41,634 nucleotides of DNA. Origin: Candidatus Methanophagales archaeon. Its GTDB lineage: Archaea > Halobacteriota > Syntropharchaeia > Alkanophagales > Methanospirareceae. Location: contig JACUTR010000004.1 in the NCBI GenBank assembly GCA_014859735.1, forward strand, positions 1-41,634, in the 5' to 3' direction. The notes below the pieces were generated by a model that searched no databases, was not told the origin of the DNA, and worked only from the letters and a program-made list of their open reading frames with translations. Below, piece after piece: positions 27,761 to 34,676 of the stretch. The position numbers and the translations under genes were made by a program. Each line of letters opens with the position of its first letter. The first letter of the stretch is position 1.

Positions 27761-29037
27761 CGCAATGTGAAAGAAAGTGCACTCAAATAATCAACTGGTT
27801 TTGTCAGTAAAAACTCCCCTTCTACAATCATTCTTTTCAATATCTCAGATAGCTTTTTTGCTCGTAATCTATCTGATTGCCTTAATGTTATAGGAATCTC
27901 TCTGTTATCTATCTCGATACTCCCTAGATTCCCTTTAAACGCATCGCCAAGACATGAAGATAGGCAAGTGCCACAATTAAAACATTTGTTCTTGTCAATG
28001 CCTTTCAACTTGGAAAAAGCCTTAGTGGGGCAGTACTTCTCAACGTCGCAGACATCATGCTGATAACATTTGTCAGCGTCAAAATCTATCTCTTCTAAAC
28101 CCTGCCAGACATGAGCATAGTTGCTCGCTGTAGATGGCACTCTATTCCTTATATCGGCTATTGGTAGCTTTATCTCTTCGTCTAATATTCTAAGGTTAGA
28201 AATAACTTCTTCATCCATCACTGGGATTGGAATCGCAATAGAGGTTATACACTCAGGACCACTGGAAGTGGTGAACCCTCCCATGAAGGTTGGATTCATA
28301 TCATACATATCAGCTATCACGGAGAGATTTGGTCTTTCCCTGCTGCTTCTCGTCCCCTCGCCTATTACGTATCCCACCGCACCATTCACCAGTATTTTAG
28401 TGCCCACACCGATAGTTTTTAGCATAGGATCGTTCTCTAACGGGTTAAGCTCGCCACATCCGCTCACTGAAATCTCTTTGTAAGGACCTGTTAGCCCTTT
28501 GACAGAGAATATCGTTTCAACCCTCCCCTCCACGGGATTTAAAAAGCCCATATAGTTCTTAAAACAGACTCTGATACCGAACATCCTTGCAAATTCGATA
28601 TCTTTTATCGTCACTTTCTTTTCGATTATCTTATCGCCTGTTTCTACTTTGATTGTTACCTCTTTACCCTCTACCAGTTCGCGAAACAGATGTCCACCAC
28701 CATACTCAGAATTTGCATGGGCTGTGCCATAAACGATTACATCCACAACACCCAACCTCTCATTTGGACATGGACCTGGAAAAGCCGGAACATCATTTAA
28801 CCAAATCCTTTCTGCTCTTTCAAACTCCCCTCTTCCTGTTATTGGTAATAGCATTATTGCTGCGGTCCCAGACATTATACCACAGGTAGCACATGTGACC
28901 ACATCCACGTTATCCATCGTAACGGGCTCATCATTTCGCAACATCTCCTTAAATTCTTCGGCAGTATAAACGACAGCTTCTCCTTTCTTTATTTTTTCAT
29001 TTATCTCTTCTATACTTTTATTTTCCATCTTCTTCAT
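27745..29037 (-). CDS. Methanogenesis marker 16 metalloprotein (DUF39 with ferredoxin domain)
   Basis: This 430-residue protein is a DUF39 (COG1900) relative with a built-in ferredoxin region. DUF39 blocks include VVTCATCGIMSGTAA, the GEGTRSSRERPNLSVIADM segment, and GIRVCFKNYMGFLNPVEG. The Fe-S region (about 330-375) contains CYQHDVC, KYCP and CFNCGTCLSSC, enough for one or two 4Fe-4S clusters. The family has been suggested to act in homocysteine or coenzyme M synthesis (sulfur addition to an aldehyde); I cannot choose. The other DUF39 protein here has CBS domains instead, so the two are likely to differ in substrate. It lies downstream of nadA and may belong to the tRNA-sufC operon. Confidence 0.88.
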   Translation of the reverse strand: MKKMENKSIEEINEKIKKGEAVVYTAEEFKEMLRNDEPVTMDNVDVVTCATCGIMSGTAAIMLLPITGRGEFERAERIWLNDVPAFPGPCPNERLGVVDVIVYGTAHANSEYGGGHLFRELVEGKEVTIKVETGDKIIEKKVTIKDIEFARMFGIRVCFKNYMGFLNPVEGRVETIFSVKGLTGPYKEISVSGCGELNPLENDPMLKTIGVGTKILVNGAVGYVIGEGTRSSRERPNLSVIADMYDMNPTFMGGFTTSSGPECITSIAIPIPVMDEEVISNLRILDEEIKLPIADIRNRVPSTASNYAHVWQGLEEIDFDADKCYQHDVCDVEKYCPTKAFSKLKGIDKNKCFNCGTCLSSCLGDAFKGNLGSIEIDNREIPITLRQSDRLRAKKLSEILKRMIVEGEFLLTKPVDYLSALSFTLRCNGT

Positions 29038-29083
29038 TCCCTATACTTACGAATACTCCCCCGGCTAAAGCTCTCTCGGCCTA

Positions 29084-29992
29084 TCACGATATCCGGAGCA
29101 TCCTTTCGATAGCCCTCCATGCTTCCTTTGCTAACTCACGCTGGACGAGTACTACCGGCTTCTCGAACTCCAACGCCTTTTCCACTTTTGTCAAGGTATG
29201 CATCTTCATCTGTGGGCATACCGCGCTTTCTGAGAGGGGGTAGAACTTTTTCCCCTGCGTCTTTGTCTCCTTCTGCAACCTGTATAAGAGCCCAACTTCC
29301 GTACCTATTAAAAATTCTTTCCCCCTCGCCTCTTTGCAGTATCTTACCATCCCACTTGTCGATGCGATATGGTCTGCTATCTCCTGTACTTCGGGGATGC
29401 ACTCCGGATGAACGACTATTTCTGCAGCCGGATGGTTCTTCTTCCCTTCCCACAGGTCCTCAACCGCAATCTGATGATGAGTGGGGCACAAGCCATACTC
29501 GGGAATAGGGATTATCCTCTTCGAAGTCCTCTTCTCCACATACCTCGCAAGATTATGGTCGGGTCCGAATATAATGGTATCCGAGTCCATAGTCTCAACG
29601 ACCTTGGGTGCATTCGCCGAGGTGCATATGCAGTCAGCCAACGCTTTGCAATCCGCGAGCGTGTTTATGTAGAGAACGACCTCTGCATCCGGGTTCTTCT
29701 CCTTTGCCTCTTCCAGCTCTTCCACGGTTAACATCTGCGCCATGGGGCAGATTGCACCAAGATCAGGAATGAGAACCTTCTTATCTGGATTGAGGATTGC
29801 CGCGGTCTCAGCCATGAAATCCACGCCACAGAAGACAATGATCTCAGCATCGGTCTCCACTGCACGTCTCGCAAGTTCAAGGGAGTCACCAACAAAATCT
29901 GCAATATCTTGAATCTCTGGCCTCTGGTAGTTATGTGCCAAAATTATTGCATTCTTACTACGCTTGAGTCGTTCAATTCTCTCTCTTGCCAT
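29084..29992 (-). CDS. nadA: Quinolinate synthase A
   Basis: NadA condenses iminoaspartate with dihydroxyacetone phosphate to give quinolinate for NAD synthesis, using a 4Fe-4S cluster. The 302-residue protein has AHNYQRPEIQDIADF, the cysteines in VFCGVDFMAET, DCICTSANA and AVCPQMKMHTL that correspond to the three cluster ligands, and LIPDLGAICPMAQM. The start ATG at 29992 is preceded by GGTGG; an in-frame GTG at 30004 overlaps the end of the upstream sufB-like gene. NadA depends on Fe-S assembly, which fits its place after sufC, but NadB/NadX and NadC are not here. Confidence 0.94.
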   Translation of the reverse strand: MARERIERLKRSKNAIILAHNYQRPEIQDIADFVGDSLELARRAVETDAEIIVFCGVDFMAETAAILNPDKKVLIPDLGAICPMAQMLTVEELEEAKEKNPDAEVVLYINTLADCKALADCICTSANAPKVVETMDSDTIIFGPDHNLARYVEKRTSKRIIPIPEYGLCPTHHQIAVEDLWEGKKNHPAAEIVVHPECIPEVQEIADHIASTSGMVRYCKEARGKEFLIGTEVGLLYRLQKETKTQGKKFYPLSESAVCPQMKMHTLTKVEKALEFEKPVVLVQRELAKEAWRAIERMLRIS

Positions 29993-30004
29993 AACCTTCA
30001 CCAC

Positions 30005-30606
30005 CTAGAATGTTCGCGCGTCAGTCGGGCATTCCTCAACGCATCTCCTGCACTTAACGCATATCTCAGGAAGGGCCCCTGTCTTAAACAGCTTGAAAAC
30101 CCCGCATTGTATGCGGTATACTTGTCAAGGTTCATCGGATGAATGTGTGACCAGAGCTTCTCGATCCAGGGATATTCTCGAGCAGCCTCCTCTATCTCTT
30201 CTACCACTAAGCCATCTGGGAAGCTCTCGAGCAATTCTTTTCCATACTCCGTTAGGCCCAAGTAAGTTGTATCTTCGTCTTCTTGAAGCTTAGATCCTGC
30301 TCTATACTTCTCCTCAATGCTCTGCCCTGACTTCTCTACCTCTATTTTTGTAGCTTCGTCCAATTCCCCCAAGCCCCGCCTCTCTCGATGCTTTGGGGAA
30401 ATACCAGGTCTGTACTCGAGCAAATCAAAATCCATACCGAATCTTCCTACCGGAAATCCTTTCTCATCGAATTCCTTGAATATCCCCCTTGCCTTATCCC
30501 TGCTTCTTCTCAGCCATTCTGGAAGCTTCCGATCCTCCTCATACCCTTCATCTGAGTATTCCAGCTCCCTCAAAACCCTTCTCCTCTCCTCTTGATCCAT
30601 TATCAT
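30005..30606 (-). CDS. SufB N-domain-like protein with frameshifted 4Fe-4S tail
   Basis: The first 165 residues resemble the N-terminal domain of SufB (LPEWLRRSRDKARGIF, EYPWIEKLWSHI, LDKYTAYN), but the beta-helix core is absent. In the zero frame the protein ends at 29998 with a tail of no recognisable type. In the -1 frame, entered at GGGGTTTT (30096-30103), it continues as VFKLFKTGALPEICVKCRRC and CVEECPTDARTF and stops at 30005. That gives a perfect ferredoxin motif CX2CX2CX3CP. So the gene has a real mutation, a sequencing indel, or programmed -1 slippage. The start ATG at 30606 overlaps the sufC stop. It may act as a cluster carrier with SufC. Confidence 0.7.
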
Positions 30607-31385
30607 CCGTTTACATTTGCTTTAGCAAATGGATTGCCTTCGGCAATCACAACTTCCTTCAGATGACCTTCATAGCCCAGCTCTTCTATCTTCGGTAAAA
30701 TCCTTTCCGGCTCTCCCGAGCTTATAATGCGCCCTTCATGCATGATGTGGGCTACATTCACCCTCAAGTATTGAAGGATATGCCGGTGGTGCGTTATGAG
30801 GAGCGCGGAACTGCCGAATTCTTCAATTGCCGTGCCAAGCTCATTCCCAATGAGTTTTAGCGCATCAATATCCACACCGCTATCAGGCTCATCAAGGATC
30901 ATCAATTCTGGTCTCATGGCAAATAGCTGCGCAAGTTCTGATTTCTTCTTCTCACCTCCTGAGAACCCAAGGTTGACATCTCTCTCGATGAACGACTCGG
31001 CTAATCCCACACTTCTGATAAAGGGTAGAGAAAACTCTTCTCTTTCACCAAGAAGTGGATTCCAGGGACTCTTACCTGCTGAAAACCGTATCATGTCCCT
31101 CAGTTTCACGCCCATCACCGCTGGTGGGGCTTGATATGCCAATGCGATTCCGAGCTTTTCCCGCTCGTAGATGCTTTTCCCTGCAAGATTCCTTCCCTCG
31201 AAGTAGATCGTCCCTCTCTTCACCTTATATTGCGGATAACCGATGAGTGTCATTGCCAGGGTGCTTTTTCCGCACGCATTAGGGCCCAATAGTGCGTGTG
31301 TCTCACCAACTCTTATGCTCAGATTCAACCCTCTCAAAACCTCCTTATCGGCTACACTCACCCATAAATCCGTAACCTCTAACAC
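30603..31385 (-). CDS. sufC: Fe-S assembly ATPase SufC
   Basis: SufC is the ABC-type ATPase that drives Fe-S cluster assembly on SufB or SufBD. The 260-residue protein has Walker A GPNACGKSTLA, the Q-loop LAYQAPPAVMGV, the SufC-type signature LGFSGGEKKKSELAQL, Walker B MILDEPDSGVDIDAL, and the H-loop LLITHHRHI. The GTG start at 31385 lies just after the stop codon of a 14-codon thi4 relic, whose GGAGGAGGTG would serve as its ribosome site. sufB-like, nadA and marker-16 follow. The 5' end of a second sufC copy survives after thi4 at 20614. Confidence 0.93.
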   Translation of the reverse strand: MLEVTDLWVSVADKEVLRGLNLSIRVGETHALLGPNACGKSTLAMTLIGYPQYKVKRGTIYFEGRNLAGKSIYEREKLGIALAYQAPPAVMGVKLRDMIRFSAGKSPWNPLLGEREEFSLPFIRSVGLAESFIERDVNLGFSGGEKKKSELAQLFAMRPELMILDEPDSGVDIDALKLIGNELGTAIEEFGSSALLITHHRHILQYLRVNVAHIMHEGRIISSGEPERILPKIEELGYEGHLKEVVIAEGNPFAKANVNG

Positions 31386-31386
31386 C

Positions 31387-31431
31387 CTACCGCAACACCT
31401 CCTCCAAGATTAACTCAGCCGCCTTCTCCAT
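31387..31431 (-). pseudogene. thi4 relic forming a 14-codon open frame
   Basis: A short frame, MEKAAELILEEVLR and a TAG stop, lies between tRNA-Cys copy 3 and sufC. Its C-terminal residues match the end of Thi4 ([12 protein letters not shown]), and its ribosome-site region (GAGAGGTGAAGG) resembles that of the intact thi4 after tRNA-Cys copy 2. An internal deletion has removed almost the whole gene but left start and stop in frame. It could now serve as a leader peptide that brings ribosomes to the sufC start. Confidence 0.75.
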
Positions 31432-31447
31432 ATGCCTTCACCTCTCA

Positions 31448-31518
31448 AGCCGAGGGGGAGATTTGAACTCCCCTGATCCAATCTGCACTCGGACGCATAG
31501 CCACTCTGCCACCTTGGC
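31448..31518 (-). tRNA. trnC: tRNA-Cys(GCA), copy 3
   Basis: A 71-nt cloverleaf: acceptor GCCAAGG / CCTCGGC with one A4-C69 mismatch, D stem GCA/TGC, anticodon arm TCCGA-GTGCAGA-TTGGA with anticodon GCA, T arm GGGAG-TTCAAAT-CTCCC, and U73. Position 32 is G, where C or U is usual. No CCA is encoded. The gene starts only about 9 nt after the predicted transcription start of an operator-controlled promoter, and it precedes the thi4 relic and sufC. Confidence 0.85.
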
Positions 31519-31531
31519 GTTACCGCCATAA

Positions 31532-31560
31532 TTAACAATTGTTAACTACCCTATAAAAGG
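31532..31560 (-). promoter_or_regulatory. tRNA-Cys/sufC operon promoter and operator
   Basis: The perfect 14-bp palindrome TTAACAATTGTTAA (31532-31545) lies 6 bp downstream of the minus-strand TATA-like CTTTTATAG (31551-31559). The expected start near 31527 leaves a leader of about 9 nt before tRNA-Cys copy 3. The tRNA gene is thus the first gene under the operator. Confidence 0.8.
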
Positions 31561-31563
31561 TTT

Positions 31564-31594
31564 AGGGTTGACATAACAAGAGAGTGCCAACCCT
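31564..31594. repeat. Inverted repeat between divergent promoters
   Basis: AGGGTTG (31564-31570) and CAACCCT (31588-31594) form a perfect 7-bp inverted repeat with a 17-nt spacer, between the tRNA-sufC promoter and the regulator 2 promoter. It may be a binding site for another protein or a small hairpin. It does not resemble the TAACAATTGTTA operators. Confidence 0.4.
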
Positions 31595-31607
31595 CGAACG
31601 CGTGTTT

Positions 31608-31636
31608 TTAACGATTGTGAATAAACTTATAAAATT
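31608..31636 (+). promoter_or_regulatory. Regulator 2 promoter with imperfect operator
   Basis: TTAACGATTGTGAA (31608-31621) matches the operator consensus at 12 of 14 positions. It is followed by a TATA-like ACTTATAAAA (31625-31634), so here the site lies upstream of the TATA box, unlike the other promoters. GAGAAGGA precedes the regulator ATG at 31676. Confidence 0.5.
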
Positions 31637-31675
31637 ACGGGCTTTAATGAATACATAAATGGGGAGAGAAGGAAT

Positions 31676-32047
31676 ATGAAATCACCATGTGAAGTAATCG
31701 TGTGGGATGTGTTGCCCAGCATACGAGCTGCACTCGCCGAAGAATTGGTTCAAAGGGGTTTATCTCAAAAAGAGATCTCAAAAAGGCTCGGAATCACACC
31801 TGCAGCAGTCTCTCAATATGTATCAAAGAAGAGAGGGTGTAAGATTGATGTTAAAGAGGTTATAAAGGATGAGATAAAAGAACTCGCAGACGAGATAATT
31901 CAGGGTAAGATAGACAACGTGGTTCTCAAAACATGTGAGATATGCATGAAACTGAGACGAAATAGAGTTGTTTGTGGATTGAACAAGTGCGATGTTGATG
32001 ATGAATGCACTATCTGTCTGAGTTTAAATTCCTTAACGGTGCAATGA
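31676..32047 (+). CDS. Small HTH regulator with Cys-rich C-terminus (copy 2)
   Basis: This 123-residue paralogue of regulator 1 has MKSPCEVIVWDVLPSIRAAL, the HTH GLSQKEISKRLGITPAAVSQ (about 28-50) and a C-terminal cysteine set: CEIC, then a Cys nine residues later, and a final CTIC. The HTH is closer to the family consensus than copy 1. It is transcribed away from the tRNA-Cys/sufC operon, whose operator is 130 bp upstream, and towards the GMC gene. Copies 1 and 2 differ in the basic region after the HTH, so they could bind the same palindrome with different affinities or sense different signals. The COG2522-type family is described as predicted transcriptional regulators; role in sulfur control is inferred. 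Confidence 0.83.
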   Translation: MKSPCEVIVWDVLPSIRAALAEELVQRGLSQKEISKRLGITPAAVSQYVSKKRGCKIDVKEVIKDEIKELADEIIQGKIDNVVLKTCEICMKLRRNRVVCGLNKCDVDDECTICLSLNSLTVQ

Positions 32048-32087
32048 TATGATCCATATTGACCTTCGTCTGCGTGTAAGCCTCGAT

Positions 32088-33281
32088 TCACCTCGCTATT
32101 AGCCTCGAAACGTATTTCGCCAACGCCACGATCGTGAGTATAGGCGGTGCACCGGGTGCTGCTGGAAGCACGGATGCATCCGCCACGTATAACCCGCTTA
32201 CCTCAGTCTCAAGATTTTGATCGACCGCGATACCAATCCTCGCAGTCCCGCCGGGATGCGCACCCCTTAGAGGGGTAGATACAAAAGTTGAGGGGTCAGC
32301 ACCCGCTTTCTCCAGAATAGAGCCAGCAAGAGAAGCTCCTTCTGAGAGAAGGACTGCATCCCTGTTTGTTACGCCCTTTTCCACCTTTTCATCGAGAACT
32401 CCTACCTCCTCATCTTTTATCTTCACCATTATCCCGAGGATGTCCTCTGGAGAAGCTTTTAAGCCCCTCCTCTCCATCCCATTTACGAGATGCCGTGAGA
32501 AATGAGGGGAAAGAAGAAAATCGTCAAATTTCATGACTGCATTCATAGTTACCTCCTTGTTAAACCCTATTCCCGCAAGAATCCCGCCGATTGTTAGAAA
32601 AGTGTCCACGAACAAGGACAAAGACGAGGTGGGTAATCCAATTCTTTTTAATAATCGAGGTGTCTCTAAGGCTCCCGCGGAAAGAACAACGGTGTCATCC
32701 GAAAATACCCTGTCACCGCATCGCACACCCTTCACCTCACCGCTCTTCACGAGCACCCCATCAACCGGCATGTTCGTGAGTATCCTCGCACCGTTTCTTT
32801 CAGCCTCCTTCACAAAGCTGAGAGCACTCCATTTTGCAGCCTCCGGACAGCCGAACGAGCACCTGCCGTCAGATTTGCATCTATTCGGGTCTATAAACTT
32901 AGGCATCTTCTTCACGTCTAAGCCGAGGTTCTTCGCAGCGTCCATAATCCGTCGCGTGCCTTCACCAAATAGAGAATCGGGGAGAATCCCAACCCCAAGC
33001 TCCTTCTCTACTTCCTCAAATTCCACCACGAGGTCAATCCCAACCTGTCTTAATTCATCTTCCAGGCACCTCACGCCATTCCCCGCTGATACCGTAGTGG
33101 TTCCTCCCAAACAGATCGTTCTCATAACCTTCACTTCTGAATCAACATTCGAATAGTGTTTAAATGCATCCTTGTCCTCTATCTCTGGCCCTTTTTCTAT
33201 CAGTGTCACCGCCAGACCTTTAGCAGCCAGTTCCTTCGCTACCGTTGCACCTCCGGCTCCCGAACCGACAACGATTACCAT
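32088..33281 (-). CDS. GMC-type FAD oxidoreductase with cysteines (copy 2)
   Basis: This paralogue of 21497-22756 has MVIVVGSGAGGATVAKELAA, CLGGTTTVSAGNGVRCLEDE, the cysteine patch CKSDGRCSFGC, ALETPRLLKRIG, and the C-terminal GAHPGGTARIG and YVADASVLPAAPGAPP. The cysteine patch has three cysteines and so differs from the five of copy 1. I choose the ATG at 33281; the longer frame to 33338 adds a hydrophobic stretch that is not conserved in copy 1. No operator is visible in front. In copy 1 the order is GMC, tRNA-Cys, thi4; here regulator 2 lies between the GMC gene and the tRNA. Confidence 0.77.
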   Translation of the reverse strand: MVIVVGSGAGGATVAKELAAKGLAVTLIEKGPEIEDKDAFKHYSNVDSEVKVMRTICLGGTTTVSAGNGVRCLEDELRQVGIDLVVEFEEVEKELGVGILPDSLFGEGTRRIMDAAKNLGLDVKKMPKFIDPNRCKSDGRCSFGCPEAAKWSALSFVKEAERNGARILTNMPVDGVLVKSGEVKGVRCGDRVFSDDTVVLSAGALETPRLLKRIGLPTSSLSLFVDTFLTIGGILAGIGFNKEVTMNAVMKFDDFLLSPHFSRHLVNGMERRGLKASPEDILGIMVKIKDEEVGVLDEKVEKGVTNRDAVLLSEGASLAGSILEKAGADPSTFVSTPLRGAHPGGTARIGIAVDQNLETEVSGLYVADASVLPAAPGAPPILTIVALAKYVSRLIAR

Positions 33282-33326
33282 GCTTTTTATGATTATTATT
33301 GATACCCAAAAAAGAAAAAAGGATAG

Positions 33327-33545
33327 CTTGCAATTCAAAAGGTTCTGAGTATCGCTTCAAAAAAGAGCCTGACGAATGTAGAAACCATCTGTTCCGATTG
33401 TAAAACGGGATTGCTGGATAAGAGCGTAGATGTAGGTCTATTATACGATACCGTTCACACCTTGGGTTATCCCAATGGGGTACTAGAGAGCTCCATCGAG
33501 TAGTGAAACCACGTGGAACTCTATCCTTCAGTGACCAGCATATAA
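33327..33545 (+). pseudogene. Fragment of a class I SAM methyltransferase, frameshifted
   Basis: The first part reads KKSLTNVETICSDCKTGLL and DKSVDVGLLYDTVHTL, then NGVLE, the middle of a class I methyltransferase (motifs II and III). Near 33490 the frame changes, and the sequence goes on as ELHRVVKPRGTLSFSDQHIT, the next conserved block. The N-terminal SAM-binding glycine motif is missing, and the 3' end is cut at the DUF134 gene. This fills most of the gap between the GMC gene and DUF134. The intact methyltransferase at 38165 is a different protein. Confidence 0.78.
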
Positions 33546-33550
33546 CTGCC

Positions 33551-34051
33551 TCACGGTCTCACCATCGTGGATCCACATTTCGGGCAGGTCTGTTGATAGC
33601 ACGGCACTCCGGCTTGGTGGGGCGTGGTATATCCACATTGTGGGCACCGGCACTCGCCACCGGGACCTAAGCCTCTGCCACCTCGATTCCGCCCTCTCAT
33701 CCAGCCAGGTGGCACTCGTGGAGGGACCTCAGGGGCTTCATCCTTAGCCCTCATTACTACGTAGTCACCTCCTTCAACCCGTATAGCTTTCCCCTCGATG
33801 AAGGCTTCTGCTATCTTTCGACGCGCTTCACTTAATATCCGGTGGAACGTGGGTTGCGAAACGCCCATTCTTTCCGCAGCTTCCTCCTGACTCAACCTAA
33901 GATAGTCTTTCAGCCGAATACTTTCCAGTTCCTCGACTTTCAATATGCTTTCCCACACATCGGTGCGAGACATCGCATCTCCTTTCCGCGGTTCGAAGTA
34001 GAGGAAATGTGGCTGAAAGCCTACGCACCTGCATCGTTTTCGACCTGGCAT
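33551..34051 (-). CDS. DUF134-family HTH DNA-binding protein
   Basis: This 166-residue protein is a typical DUF134 (COG1342) predicted DNA-binding protein. It starts MPGRKRCRCVGFQPHFLYFE, has a sigma-like HTH (RLSQEEAAERMGVSQPTFHR at about 50-72), and a Gly/Arg/Pro-rich linker. The C-terminal zinc motif is CPQCGYTTPHQAGVPCYQ then CPKCGSTMVRP. A 12-bp palindrome GAATATATATTC lies at 34056-34067 just ahead of the start, where it overlaps the TATA element and might be its own operator. The leader is very short. Members are often linked to Fe-S or Mrp-type genes; no such gene is adjacent here. Confidence 0.87.
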   Translation of the reverse strand: MPGRKRCRCVGFQPHFLYFEPRKGDAMSRTDVWESILKVEELESIRLKDYLRLSQEEAAERMGVSQPTFHRILSEARRKIAEAFIEGKAIRVEGGDYVVMRAKDEAPEVPPRVPPGWMRGRNRGGRGLGPGGECRCPQCGYTTPHQAGVPCYQQTCPKCGSTMVRP

Positions 34052-34106
34052 ATATGAATATATATTCGAAATCCTGATAAATTTTTGGCGCCTTGTTCAG
34101 TAAAAT

Positions 34107-34580
34107 TTACTTCACAACGGTCTCCAGGGTGGTATCGATCACCGTATCGAACTTTACCTTCTCCTCCCAACCTGCACGCTCAAACATATCCATGAAGCAC
34201 ACGCCAATGATCTTCGGTTTCTTCTCACCCGCTATATCGTCAATCAACCGATTCACATCCTCTGGCGGGCATCCGAACTTTGGCATCGCTAAGCCACCAA
34301 GCACGACAACCGCATCAGGATCCTTGGGATCGCCCTTTTCATCCACAACGCTAAACCCTATATTCGCTATCTCCTTTATCTTCCTTGCCTCCTTTGCATC
34401 TGCTCTCGGCACATAGAACATATCAAACCCTTTGTCTCTCACCGTGTAAGCGAGCAATTCGATAAATGGCGTGCATACTGCGACCGAGCCGGTAAAGACC
34501 ACCTTAGAACCTGCTTTTATATCCGCTATACTCTCCCGAAAAGTTCCGGTAAAGCCAACTATCCCACTTTTCTTCTCCAT
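34107..34580 (-). CDS. DUF2124-like protein of methanogens
   Basis: This 157-residue protein resembles DUF2124, a family known from methanogens without an assigned role. Segments include GIVGFTGTFRESIADIK, KVVFTGSVAVCTPFIELLAY, VVVLGGLAMPKFGCPPEDV and IGVCFMDMFERAGW. The alternating beta-alpha pattern suggests a Rossmann-like fold. The three cysteines (in AVCTP, FGCPP and GVCFM) are spread and might bind a ligand. The ATG at 34580 follows GGGGGAG; a TTG at 34595 would add five residues. It is divergent from sufS, with back-to-back TATA elements between them. Confidence 0.7.
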   Translation of the reverse strand: MEKKSGIVGFTGTFRESIADIKAGSKVVFTGSVAVCTPFIELLAYTVRDKGFDMFYVPRADAKEARKIKEIANIGFSVVDEKGDPKDPDAVVVLGGLAMPKFGCPPEDVNRLIDDIAGEKKPKIIGVCFMDMFERAGWEEKVKFDTVIDTTLETVVK

Positions 34581-34676
34581 TTTCTCCCCCCCCAACTATA
34601 TACTTTTAGATATATTTGCTCATATCATATAAAAGAGAGTGCAAGAAGAAGATGAACACACCGTGCGGAAAGGAGT

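Noticed and set aside
33462-33475. Hairpin TTGGG-TTAT-CCCAA as a possible IS200/IS605 end
   Set aside because: The bases are part of the methyltransferase pseudogene coding sequence, and no TnpB or TnpA fragment is present.
34651-34676. MNTPC-like start resembling the regulator N-terminus ahead of sufS
   Set aside because: Only five codons resemble the regulator, and the sequence after them does not. It is too short to call a relic, and the region is explained by the sufS leader and ribosome site.
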